Below are positions 10,181-21,543 of a stretch of DNA of 64,000 nucleotides, piece by piece. The first letter of the stretch is position 1. Each line of letters begins with the position of its first letter. The notes beneath the pieces were generated by a model that did not search any database, was not told the DNA's origin, and worked only from the letters and a program-made list of their open reading frames with translations. Origin of the DNA: Pocillopora verrucosa (lineage: Eukaryota > Cnidaria > Anthozoa > Scleractinia > Pocilloporidae); assembly GCF_036669915.1 (NCBI RefSeq), contig NC_089320.1, forward strand, positions 15,167,590 through 15,231,589, given 5' to 3'. Made by a program: the position numbers and the translations under genes.

Positions 10181-11791
10181 AGCCTTGCTGAAAGAATAGA
10201 ATATTTCTCTGACTGGTATCGAGCCAAGCGAGCAGTTGCCCTATGTCAACGCTACGTCAGAGTTCTGAGAGATCGAGCGCTCAAGAAGAAGTGCATCCAT
10301 GAAGAAGTGCAAGTGCTGAACGTCAGTGATTTGAAGAACGCCGAGAGTGCAATTATTTGTGATGCACAGATTAAAGCCTTTAAAGAGGTAATAGAAGTTT
10401 TACAGAAGATGAAGCAGGAAAACACCGACCCTGACAGTAGAGTTTTCGCCCGACAGAGAAAGACCAACATGAAAACAAGCAGCTCACTCTACAAGCTCGA
10501 CCCGTTCTTGGATGGAAACGGAATTTTGCGAGTCGGTGGACGTCTCAGACGTGCAAGCTTGACAGAAGACGTGAAGTTTCCCATCATCCTGCCTCGAAAC
10601 AGCCACGTCACCAAGCTGATTGTCAAGCATTTTCATGAACGTACACAACATCAAGGCAAAGGAATGACCTTAAATGAAGTACGATCAAATGGCTTCTGGG
10701 TGGTCAGCGGTTCATCGGTAGTCGCCAACATGATTTCATCCTGCGTCAAGTGCCAGAAACTGCGCGGAGCAGTGCAAGAACAAAGGATGTCAGATTTACC
10801 CGAAGATCGCGTCGAGTCCACTCCACCCTTCACATACTGCGCTGTTGATTATTTTGGGCCCTTTGTCATCAAAGAGAGAAGGAAGGAACTAAAACGTTAT
10901 GGCGTGCTCTTCACCTGCATGGCTTCAAGAGCAATACGCATCGAGATTGCCAACTCCCTCGAGACTGAGTCATTTATAAATGCCCTGAGAAGATTCGTAA
11001 GTCGTCGAGGACCTATCCGCCAGTTAAGGAGCGATCAGGGGACGAACTTCGTTGGAACTCGCACAGAACTCACCCAAGCATTAGCTGAGATGAACCAAAA
11101 TAAAATCAAGAAAAAGCTGCTCGAAGAACAGTGTGACTGGTTCACCTTCAAAATGAACGTCCCAGCGGCGAGCCACATGGGAGGCGTTTGGGAGCGACAA
11201 ATCAGAACAGTTCGTAACGTCCTCGCATCACTATTACAAGACAATGGACAACAGCTAGACGACGAGTCTCTTAGAACCTTGATGTGCGAAGCAGAAGCTA
11301 TTGTCAACAGCCGCCCCTTGACAGTGACCCAGCTTACTGATCCAGATTCAGCCAGTCCACTCACTCCCAACCACCTCTTGACAATGAAGTCAAAGGTCGT
11401 TCTTGCTCCACCAGGTGCCTTCCAGCCAGCCGACATGTATTGTAGAAAGCGTTGGAGGCGAGTCCAGCATTTGGCGAATGAGTTCTGGACTCGATGGAGA
11501 AAAGAATTCCTCCTCAGTTTACAGCAGCGCCAAAAGTGGTCACGCCCTCGGAGAAACTTGATTGTTGGTGATGTAGTCATAGTGAAAGATGAAAGTCTTC
11601 CTCGGAGTGCCTGGCAGCTAGCAAGAGTATCAGTGGTCTACCCTAGTTCCGATGGCCAAGTACGCAAGGTTCAAGTAGCTCTTGCGGATAGCTGCTTGGA
11701 CAGCAAAGGCAAGAGGATCAGAACTGTGCGGTACCTGGAGAGACCAGTACAGAAGTTGGTATTGCTGTTGCCAGCGTCAAAGAAAGATTGA
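10178..11791 (+). pseudogene. BEL/Pao pol, integrase part
   Basis: Continuation of pol after a single-base frameshift near 10175-10180; the two frames overlap by a few bases. Visible are the integrase zinc site (HFHERTQHQGKGMT with CVKC), the catalytic core with Asp in AVDYFGPF, Asp in RSDQGTNFVG and Glu in GGVWERQIRT, and a basic C-terminal region of the type that follows Pao integrases. The integrase frame is intact for about 530 residues, but it lacks its own start and the element lacks the upstream enzymes. Integrase would insert the cDNA copy into the genome. Confidence 0.8.
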
Positions 11792-11955
11792 GATCCGGGG
11801 TAATTCCCAGCCGAGGAACCTTCTAAGAAATGAACTGATCCATGAAAAAGGAACTTATAGAACAGTAATTGATTAATTAATAGAATGATAAATAGATTAA
11901 CTAAGAAATTGACAGATGTATTGATTAGTGAAATATGAATATTTCAGGGGAGCCA

Positions 11956-12348
11956 TGTTAAGGATATCGAACAAAAGAACAGCCGTTTTTTTTATTAGAT
12001 CAATTGTCAATTACTTTAATTTGTGTGCCTAGTTACGATCGTAGTTACAATGTTTATCTTTTTCCCTATTGGTTTGTAATCGGATATTTTAGCGTCACCA
12101 CGCGCATATAAAAGCTAAATTAGCGTCCCTATAAGCCAGAGTTTCGCAAGATTTCGCCTTGAACAGCAATAACTTCGTCTTTTGTTCCAAACCTTTGGCA
12201 CAAGCGGGACCGATATGTAAGTGATTTTGTTAGTTTTATTTCAATATGTTTAAGTTTAGTTTTTCACCTTGGGCGATAGCGCACATATGTACTGTGTTGT
12301 ACAACAGTACAACTAATTATCTTGAAATCAAAGGAGTATTTTGAAATA
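11956..12348 (+). repeat. 3' LTR of BEL/Pao element, truncated
   Basis: Matches 8200-8593 with only a few differences (in the T-tract near 11990, one C/T and one A/T change). Similarity stops abruptly after TTGAAATA at 12348, before the R/U5 part with the poly(A) signal. The remaining roughly 350 bp of the LTR are missing. Confidence 0.85.
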
Positions 12349-12642
12349 CGACTCTTTGACACGGAAATGCTTTTTCCTCGTGGAGTAGATTATCATTCCG
12401 GCCTGCATTCTTTCCATTCCACACAGCCACAGAAAAAGTCCGCTTTGTGTCTATTGACTGGTTACCTGCTTGTATTGCGGAAAGAAAATCCTACCAGTGA
12501 CACAGTTCGAGGTAAAGTAAAGGAAATTTTTCGGTAATAGTAGATAGTATGGGCGTACTTGGCGAGAGAGGTACGGGCTGAAGGAAGAGAAACCCACCGC
12601 TCCTCACTTCGAAGCATGGAAACTAGTTAGCGGCGCCAATGA

Positions 12643-13047
12643 TATTTTTTATTACCTCAGTGGGGAAAGATCTAAAGAACTTTACAAAACAAACTATCAA
12701 GTTACAAAAAGTAATAAAGTAAAATAACAAACTCGTAGTCAAGACAGACTTGACTTGGCTTTTTCTACCCAGGGTACCAGCAGACGTTTTGGCTCACGTC
12801 TAGAAAAAGAAGTAAGAATGATCATTAGAAATATTTCAAGCTTCTTTGGCACGAACGCCATCATGCTGGTATTCATACAGCATGCAGTTGTACGAGTGGT
12901 GCCACTTACGCAATAATGAATCACGTTTTGCGCCAATTACATTTCCATTGCTGAGATTATAAATGGAGAAAAACATTACCATGGGCCATTACGTAATCAA
13001 TGAAGCGTGAGCCAAAACGTCTTTTACTACTGAGGTAGTAAAAAATA
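12643..13047. repeat. Imperfect foldback element
   Basis: Two nested inverted pairs: 12643-12661 with 13029-13047 (19 bp, one mismatch) and 12783-12798 with 13006-13021 (GACGTTTTGGCTCACG, perfect). The left side has about 114 bp more between its two arms than the right, suggesting an insertion in the left arm of an older palindromic element. Confidence 0.5.
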
Positions 13048-13208
13048 TAATCGGCATGCTCTTGCATTTCATTTCGTGAGATGTTTGACAATACATAGGA
13101 CCAGGGAGAGTAAGATTTCAGGGGGGGTGGAGGTTTCATTCGATTCTCGTATTTCATGTATGTGACGTGTTGTCGTTTCGCCCTATTTAAGACATTTATG
13201 CCTTGTTT

Positions 13209-13308
13209 TAGATGGTTTTAGATAGTTTGCGAGTGGCTGTAGATGTTTTTGAGGTGGTTGTAGATGGTTGTAGGTGGTTGTAGGTGGTTGTAGGTGGTTT
13301 TAGGTCGT
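13209..13308. repeat. GGTGGTTGTA-type minisatellite
   Basis: About ten units of a decamer, most regular as GTAGGTGGTT at 13265-13300 and more divergent before that. Confidence 0.75.
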
Positions 13309-13670
13309 TCCATGTTTTAGCACTTACCCAGGAGAACAACAAATTGGTTGGGTTACTTAAAAGGACTTTTGCAATTTTGGATGCTGTTGGAAAGGCATGC
13401 GACTTGCCAAACTTTCATGCCGAGATTGACAGTGCAAGTGCCAAAAATATGGGAGATAAGTTTACCAAGATAACAATTTTTATAATTTGGGGAGCTTTGT
13501 GAAATAATTAATAAATGTAAATAATCATGTTATTTTTAATTAATTGTGTGGAAAATTTATGGATAGTTTCATGAAAATCGTGTCTCTTTTCTTAAATTGA
13601 AAATTTATGTCACTGTGTATATTTACGATAGGTTTGCTTGATGTTGGGCATATAACCCATGATGTTTTCT

Positions 13671-13846
13671 TGGCTATTTATTTGCTAGCTTTGACTGTTA
13701 ATTTTACAATAATTGTTGTAGTAATTCTGTCTGAACATTTTTAGCTAAATTGGTTTCCTGGCTATTTATTCACTAGCTTTGACTGTATAATTTAACAATA
13801 ACTGTTGTGGTAATTCTGTCTAAGCATTTTTAGATAAATTGATTTG
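13671..13846. repeat. Tandem 88-bp duplication
   Basis: Two adjacent units starting TGGCTATTTATT at 13671 and 13759, similar over their full length with several substitutions. Confidence 0.8.
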
Positions 13847-13997
13847 AAATCTGGATATTTTAGACTATGGTGACTTATGAACATACCAAAGTAACTGAAA
13901 TAACTGTTGTGTTTATTGCAAGGGATTCTATAGACATTTTTAAAGTTTATGGGGAGACTGTTGCTAACTTTGGTTTTATCGCTTCAGTCAAATAAAA

Positions 13998-14047
13998 TTG
14001 CTTTAAGTTGCCTTAAGTTGCTTTAAATTGCCCAAAGTTGCCTAAAT
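13998..14047. repeat. Decamer array TTGCTTTAAG x5
   Basis: Five decamers with small changes. The inverted form CAACTTAAGG follows at about 14055, so the end can fold into a hairpin. Confidence 0.75.
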
Positions 14048-14084
14048 TTACAGCAACTTAAGGTTCCAGAGTTTGCCTTATATT

Positions 14085-17000
14085 TTTTGTTTGCACGACC
14101 CATTCAAAGTTGTGAAAGAGAAACTGTTTGAACTCTAAATTAATCCCTGATAAATCGGTAACTTATCAAATGAAGTCCTCAGCACACAAATGATCTTTAT
14201 TTCTTTCACTATCGCATTATTACAACTATTAGAACCAAACGAGTCAGTTCAAACAAAAAAGCCCAATAACTAAATCAATCAAGTCAGATATAACAAGAGT
14301 TACAGAGAATCTATCGTAAATTTTATTTTGAACTTTTGAAGGCCTTTTTTTCCTACTGAGAATAGAATGCAAATAAGTACCAGTGTCATGCATTTTTTAG
14401 CAGAAGTTTCCTGGATCTAGTCCTCCTCTGATGATGATGACCGCAAAACCAACCTGCAATTATATTAAGAGCCATTGAAGCAAAAGAGGTGCAAATAGGA
14501 TAACTTTAAAATGACTGAACTTTAACTTAAGTTTGAAATATTCACAACAGCCAACAGAAAACAATAGAACTTTATTTTTTTTCTTGTATCAGCTGATTAG
14601 AGCAAAACAAAATTCCACATGAAACCATGGAAAATGGGGGACTGTGAACACAAGTGTCCGAGTTGCAATTGTTTTGGATTTCTATGTGATTGGTTGTGAG
14701 GTTGGCACAAGTTTTCGTTTTCAAACTAATTACCGTTACTCTCGGCAATTTAGTTTCTAAATAGTTCTAGAGTAGGTTTTTTGCTCTTTTCTTGTTAGCA
14801 TGCTTTAATGTAAAAATTTTCACAAATGATTTCCATTTCCCAATGATAAAATATTCTAGATCAAAATTGTTAGAGAACCAAACAAGTCAGTTCAAACGAA
14901 AAAGTCCATTAACTTGGTCAATCAAGTCAAATCTTAAAAGAGTTATTGCATTCAATGAATATTTTATTGGAAACTTTTTTGTGGCCTTTTAGCTTTCTAG
15001 TGAGAAAATGTCAAGCTAGATAAAGAGTGTTTCTCTGATTAGCTGCAAGTTCCTTACTTTTCTGCCTAGCCATTAGAATAATTCCTACTTTAAAGAACTC
15101 ACATATGCTCATGAGGTTCGTTGAATTGCAGCCTTCCATTAGTCAATCCTAACATTTTCTCATTTGGTTCCTTATTTGAATAAACTTTAATGCTCGTATC
15201 TCCCCTCTTCACCTTGAGTCTCAGAGGTGGTGGGTACTTTGAGTCATAGCAGCTGCAAGTGTATTCAGAACCATTAAAGAAAAAGAGGGTGAGTAGGGTA
15301 ACTTTACAATGATCGATCTTCAACTGAGCGTCATAAAAGATCGAAATTACGCTATAGTAGTCGAGCATTAATATTTAACGATACTGAGTTATGGTGTCAG
15401 TCATTAATTGATGGGCTATTTTAAAAATTTCACAAGAAGCATTTGTACCCCTTAGAGGAAACTCCTTGCAGTTTTGTATCAGTACAGTAATTACCCAAAA
15501 GGATGATTGATATTTGCTTTTCGTCTTTCGGGATCCCACGTATAGGAAGGAAAAGGTGAACATTTTTAAGATTTGGAGAAATAGAGACTGCTCAGAGTCA
15601 GAATGAAAACATTTGAAACAGTGTCTCTCCATATCGCTTATCCTGGCAGTATGCAAGACGTTCGTTACATGTGGACCACTAAAGCACTCAACAAGTTTTG
15701 CGTAGCCTGGGTGGTAGAAAACTGAATCAGAACTGCCGGGCTAGGGTACGAATCCGAGAGGAAAGTTCGGTGCATTTTTTCCATTTCGCGACAAAGGTTA
15801 AGATCTTGCCATATTTGTTATCAAGTCTCCGTAAACGTTCTCATGTGATATTGACTGGATAATCTTGTACTGACTTATGGCAATAAAATTATGCAAGCAA
15901 ACCCAGCAAAAATCTCGAACTAATTACCGATACCCTTCGCGATTTAATTTTCTCGCGAATGGTCGCCTTTTTCCTATAACATTCCACAAATAGTTTCGGT
16001 GTTCATGGTTTGATGAGTTTCGGCTACATACCTTTGGCAATATGAACCATTTTTAGCTACGCCATTACACTCGCAACACCTCCTGGTCCTGTTGTTGTAG
16101 CATCTAAACATTAAATAAATATCCAAAAATTGACTTTGTTGCCCAAGAGAAATTGGGTAAAGTATTCACAAGGTGGGCCTCTTATCTCATGTACAGACTA
16201 TTTTACCCAACGAAATATCAATCTCGTTCCCACGGTCCTGCAAGGGAAGAGGATACACACCACGGCGAAGGAAGATTTACTTACGGATTCTTGTGACAAT
16301 CGCCGAACATTTCCTCGCCAGGAGATATTGGCTTCTTGCAGTGTTCACACACCGGAAACTGCCGTTCGTAACACCTGAAGTAAAGAATTTGTACGAAGGT
16401 GATTTTAAACCTAATAACCATTGGAAAGAGGTGATTTTCAACTGAACTTGGCATTGGTTGACTGAGTGACGAAGATCTGCATGTCGACAATGTTTAGGAC
16501 TAGAATCTGTTATTGACGTTGCCTTCCACCACTTCAACGCTTTCGATCAATGCTTGTATACAAATAACAGCTTCTATTGTAGTGATCTTCCTAGAAACGG
16601 AGACCGTCAATACGAATTTTCAAGCCTTTACTTATTTTGTGGTCTAGTAATGCTTCTAGCGAAAGTGTTTTCGGTTTTGGAGCAAGAATCTGTCATTAAC
16701 GTTGCCTTCCACCACTTCAACGCTTTCGATTAATGCTTACATACAAATAACAGCTTTTATCGTTGTGATCTTCCTAGAAATGGAGACCTATCCTTACATA
16801 ACGTACTAACAAAACACCGAATTTTCTCGGCGCAAACTTAAAATACTGGAAACAGCTTTAGCTGCCTTTTGTGCGCAAAATTTCGATGTAAGTTAAGAAA
16901 AACCAAAACCAAATTATTCCCGGCAGAGAAGTAATGAAACAAAACAAACGTGTTCCAACCGCACCTCAAATTGGCCTAGCGGCTTTCAAAACGAAACTGA

Positions 17001-17525
17001 TTTAAAAATAGCTTTCCGGGAAAGAAAGGTACGAAAACATCAATATTGATCCACATACAACTGAAATACAAAGCCAAGTCTTTGAAAGTATACTTAATAG
17101 AAAAGGTAGAAAAGGTTGCTTAGGTTTCTTAGGTCGTTCGCAAAGCAAGACTAATTGCCGTTTAAGTACCTCGCTGATAGTGAGTGAACACTACCGATGT
17201 AACAAAGTTATTATCTTATAAATTTCCCTTAAAATACCGCTTGAACGAGGATAAAAGCAAAATGCACAAACCCTTTGCAGTAGTTTCCTTCGGTTGCCGT
17301 TTTTCCACACTTACAATAGTAGTTTCCCATGATCTTAAAAGTCCAGTTTAACCAAAGCAGTGGAACTCGCAAATCGTCCCAGTTCGAGTTGAAATAAAAC
17401 TTTAAGACGACGCCGCCTGCCAATATTAGGAAATGACTACGAGGCAGATTCGTTCCCAGTCCTACGATTGAAAGGACGAAGAACGGAACTTCTTGAGTTA
17501 AGAAATTATGCTTATAGTTCCTTGG
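14085..17525. repeat. Large duplicated segment, copy B
   Basis: Copy B of the segment. It begins near the TTTGCACGACC block matching position 244 and runs to the transposon at 17526. Its upstream continuation resumes after the transposon at 19033 and fades near 19730, where it matches copy A positions 4665-4890. Confidence 0.7.
15099..17330 (-). CDS. Cysteine-unit zinc-knuckle-like protein, paralog B (4 exons)
   Basis: Second member of the unrecognised family. Exons 17272-17330, 16285-16374, 16032-16103 and 15099-15252 join in phase 2 to 124 residues. Exon lengths of the first three exons (59, 90 and 72 nt) equal those of paralog A, and exon 4 differs (154 against 169 nt). Units 2 and 3 keep all paired cysteines. 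In unit 1 the first cysteine is replaced by Tyr and a new Cys appears one position later, giving C-x-C instead of C-x2-C. The tail starts SCYDSKYPPPLR and then diverges, ending in HEHM. The start MGNYYC is homologous to A, but here the frame stays open upstream because the TAG seen in A is TGG, so a longer N-terminus cannot be excluded. A 1.5 kb TIR transposon sits about 195 bp upstream of the ATG. Function is unknown; metal binding is inferred. Confidence 0.6.
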
Positions 17526-19023
17526 CAGGCGGTGTGCGCACTCTGATTGCGTTGCATCATGGTCGTAAAATGAAACGCGAGTCATTGGCATCCTGTAGCG
17601 GTCGAGTGAACATCTCTGGCAGCAAGATAGCGTGAATAAACGTGGAATGTAATGGGGATTCACTGTCTGTTGCCGTTCCTTTCGAAAGTGTTTGCGGTCC
17701 CACGAGACTCCTGTTATTCGTCCGTGACAAATTTATTGTTAGGAGGCAACTGAAGAGATTCAGAAAGAATCGAAACTGCAGCCTTACCCAGGAATCTATT
17801 CATTTAGCAGCAGTTACACTTACAGCCGATGGCCGTGTGGATAATATCAAATTCGCGAGTTATTTAACGGGGAATCGACCCTTGACATGCAAACGCATTA
17901 CAATGACAGCGACCCTCTAATACACGAACTATTTTTCATGTTATACACTTAAAGGCGTAAATACGGGATTCGCGAAAGAAGAAGCCCTACGCCTCCCAAG
18001 ACCAATTCGTCACGTTCAACGTTTGATGAAAACGTACAGAGTTTCAAATATGCTGAGAGAATAGAGAATACCTAGAATGAAGCTTTGAGAAACGTATTTC
18101 TGGAGTTATTTTCTGCGGGAGAGACAGTGTACTTGAAAATAATGAAAACAGCGCGTGCACATGAAAATATTACTCTTTGCAACACAATCTCACCCGGCTT
18201 TGCCAAACCTCAAGAATATACAGATGGGGAAATGACATCTTAAAACTAACCCTTTATTATGACATCGTAAACGAAAGTCATTAAAAGATATCCTACTAAC
18301 AGCTGAGTTTTCAAGTCAAGCGAATGGCAGGAGTCGCACAAGCCCATCAACACCTTTTAACGATCGACTGCCTTTTGCTTTCCAGCTTACCAAGTGTCTG
18401 CATTGTAGAGTTATTCGTTGGTCAAGTGATTCCTTTCATTGCCATAATTCAATTGCCCTTCATTAATTGATCAAGATAGTAGATTTACCATAAAACACTC
18501 TGATCAGTTAATTTGCCTTTACTTAAAAAAGTAGATTTACAGCGCAATCGAGTATAGAATAGTTACATTGTGTAACGCAACAATAGACCTTTTCTCACCC
18601 TTAATCGGTCTCAAACACCAGCACTTAAAATGCGAGAAACACATGTATCGTTGGAGAGCGTTTGAGAGCGTTTGGTCAGAGCTGTTGAAGAAGGATCAAA
18701 GCGGCTATCCAAATCTTTGAAAGGCTCCAAACTAAGACGTACATCAAATTTGACCTTCTCGAAAACCGGTCTCAAATTAGATACTAAAAAACAGTGCTTG
18801 CGTTTGTCATTGTGAAACATAGAATACGCGACAAATACGTACAAAAAAATACTTTTACACATTCACAATAAATCGAAGTAAATTTACCTATGGTGAAAGG
18901 AAAAAGGAACGGCCTAGCTTTTACGGAATGTTCAGTCAAAGTTTGCCGATTTCTGTTGTTTTCACCGCCGTATTGAAATGAAGCTACCACAATGCAATGC
19001 AATCGGAGTGCGCACACCGCCTG
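17526..19023. mobile_element. TIR DNA transposon with 9-bp target duplication
   Basis: The ends are CAGGCGGTGTGCGCACTC at 17526 and its reverse complement ending at 19023. With mismatches the TIRs extend to about 40 bp (GATTGC, TTGCAT, TGGT). Flanks are GTTCCTTGG (17517-17525) and GTTCATTGG (19024-19032), and the empty site GTTCATTGG exists in copy A near 4656. A 9-bp duplication is typical of Mutator-like elements; an 8-bp reading would suit hAT. The interior has no recognised transposase; the only long frame is 17642-17920 (92 codons), which I cannot assign. Probably non-autonomous. Confidence 0.75.
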
Positions 19024-20127
19024 GTTCATTGGCTAGGACCCCAAAAATGACCTTTCGGTACCACTCCGGGGGAGTAATGCTACCATGCATTTTTAAAAAC
19101 TGCAATTCCACTAGTTTAATAAATCCCAATGCCCCAATCAAATTGCCGCATTAAGGTATATACCTTGCACCAATCATATCACAGCATTTGGATATCGTGC
19201 ACCAATCACGGCGTTTAGGGTAAGTATCTCGCACCAATCATGTCACAGCTTTCTTGCAAATGTTGTCATGGTATCAGGGGGCCCTGCACAAAGAATGACA
19301 TAAACCATAGACTTTGGGCTAATTTTGACGAGTGTAATGGTTTGTGGCCATCGTGAGAGCCTCGTCGATTAAGGTCGAGATTTATCGGGATATCAAAGGT
19401 TCTCATTCCACCTTTTTGCATCATTTTTAAGTTAGAACGTGTTTTTTCCGCTCTTCTACTCACAACTCACCCGCCAAACAACTTACATTCCATCACGTAC
19501 CATGAAAACAGCGTCCAAAGTCCAATCAAAACATGCCCAATCATTGCTCTTCATGAACATTAGTCAATTTTTTCACCTGCTTGAATTGTATTTCAACAAT
19601 CAAATTCCATTTTTCCAAATTAGACTTCGCTCCATCACATGTCATTTCTTTGTAAACAACCTGCATTTAATCACGTATTCTAACCGCATTTTCCAACCCA
19701 CTGAAAAAAAATTCACATGCTGCAGATAGTAATTTTTCCACGCAATTCTCCCCAGTTTTGACTTTTTCTGCGAATAAAATTGGCTTTTAGCTTCCTTGAA
19801 CTAAATCCAGTTGCGTGTTAATTCCTTGTAAACAACCTACATTTTATCGCGTATTTGACGCACAGAGGGCAGAGTCCAGATAAGCAACAACTAATCAAGG
19901 AGCCCTCTTCGAAATATTATCCTTCTCTATTGTTCAATGCATCTTCATTTAATTGAGATCGCAATATATCTTTGGTTAGGGTTTTTTGGAGATATAACAG
20001 AGTTTCAGCTTGCTTTTCGCGGTGAAATTACGAGGAATTATATTTTTGAGGAAACTAACTGTAGACGAATAATTTTGATTCCTCTTTGTTAGAGGAACGG
20101 CAGTAAGCGTAGTCTCTTTCGGAACCG

Positions 20128-20201
20128 TTATTTGGTCTCATCAATCAACGCGCTCTCTCTCCAACGGGGAATATATGGCATTGCGTGACGAGACCAAATA
20201 A
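20128..20201. repeat. Small palindromic element
   Basis: Perfect 12-bp arms TTATTTGGTCTC (20128-20139) and GAGACCAAATAA (20190-20201) with a 50-nt loop. It may be a short foldback MITE. Nothing else was recognised in the unique stretch 19740-20820. Confidence 0.5.
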
Positions 20202-20823
20202 AGGCTGTAAGGGGGGAAACGATGCATTTTATTTTTTCTTAGAAGTATTTAGACAATGGACTACAAAATATCTGCGTGAGTTCAGATAAATCAGTTTTTT
20301 TTCTTTCTCTTAAGGTGAAGTAATGCGATATTTTCGTCCGTTCGAAAGTTATGCTCTTTTTCCGTTACAAAAACATTTGGTAAACGAAGTGTCCCGTCTC
20401 AACCCGCCCAGCCGAAAAAATAACTCTTGCATGCTACGCATGCCTATGTTTTCCCTTTGTTGTGTATTGTCTGATCTCGCAAAGATTTCACCACATGGAA
20501 ATAGAAAATAATGACAGATTCACAGCCAATAGTTAGGTTAGATGCCATCGCTACATAGACAATATATCTTCATTAATATCCGTACGCCATCTTGAATCCG
20601 CCATGTACTGTTGCATCCGCCATCTTGGATATTAAGAAACGATTATTCTAAGACATGATGAAGCGAAATTTTTTTAAAATGTAAAGCATTGTACGTTTTA
20701 ATTAAAATAATTATTATTCAATCTTCACACACCCCTCAAGTTTAAGGAGACTGGGACTGGCATGGCGGCTGAGTGAACGCTTAAAGTCGAGCTTCTTCTC
20801 TTTGGTCGCTTTTAAACCCCTAA

Positions 20824-21170
20824 TTGAAGAATTTTCATGCCTCTAAAGCGAGGGATAGACCATCATTTTCATCGTCATCATCCACAGAGAGAAAAGATTC
20901 TCCGGACGAAAAAATGATCGAGAGCCGAATGTTACGAAGTATTCGAAGCTCTCAACATGGCGGAAAACTAAGAGAGCTTAATATTATCGAGTCTCAACTC
21001 AATGAGATGCATACAAAAATAGCTAACATTGAAAAGACAGTAAGTAGATAGGACAGAGAGGTCAAAAGCTTAGAGAACAGGACGAAGAAACCGGAAAAGA
21101 ACGTTTAGCAAGTAGAGGAAGCCATACAATACAAAGGAGATGACAACAGTGAAATAGAATGCCAGTGAGC
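20824..21170 (+). pseudogene. Coiled-coil ORF1-like remnant
   Basis: The frame 20824-21051 has a Ser-rich start and a C-terminal heptad-like stretch (RELNIIESQLNEMHTKIANI), then TAG. The same frame continues with more charged coiled-coil sequence after the stop and again after a second stop until it meets repeat copy C at about 21170. This resembles the coiled coil of a LINE ORF1-type protein, but no RNA-binding domain or reverse transcriptase follows, so the assignment is uncertain. Confidence 0.35.
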
Positions 21171-21543
21171 ACCCGCGTCGTTTATTCCTAGTAGAAGTTT
21201 CCTGGATCTTGCCCTTTTCCGAGGGCAAAATCAACCTGCAATTATATTAAGAGCCATTGAAGCAAAAGAGGTGCAAATAGGATAACTTTATAATGACCGA
21301 ACTTCAACTTAAGATCGAAATATTTTCACAACAGCCGAGAGAAAATAATAGTACATTGTTTTCTCTTGCAACAGCTAAATTAGAGGAAAACAAAATTTCA
21401 CACGGAACCATGGAAAACGGGGGACTGTGAACACAAGTGTTCGAGTCGCAATTGTTTTGGGTTTCCATGTGATTGGTTGTGAGGTTGGTGCAAGTTTTCG
21501 TGACCAAAGCACAAGCCATGTAATCCCCAATAACCTCCCTGAC

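Larger units (their letters stand above)
8200..12348 (+). mobile_element. BEL/Pao LTR retrotransposon, internally deleted
   Basis: The order is 5' LTR (8200-8943), a damaged pol without gag, protease or the first half of reverse transcriptase, then a short untranslated part with a G-rich tract CAGGGGAG just before the 3' LTR (11956). The 3' LTR is cut at 12348, so no target-site duplication can be read. LTR copies differ at only a few positions over about 393 bp, which indicates a fairly recent insertion. It sits between gene copies A and B. Confidence 0.8.

Noticed and set aside
13209-14047. CRISPR-like array
   Set aside because: Units are contiguous or nearly so without unique spacers, and the window is eukaryotic; these are minisatellites.
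17642-17920. ORF inside the TIR element as a transposase
   Set aside because: 92 codons with no DDE motif or zinc finger; likely chance.
20575-20635. Pair of CGCCATCTTG motifs as a YY1-type promoter
   Set aside because: Short motifs without a downstream gene start; could be part of a repeat.
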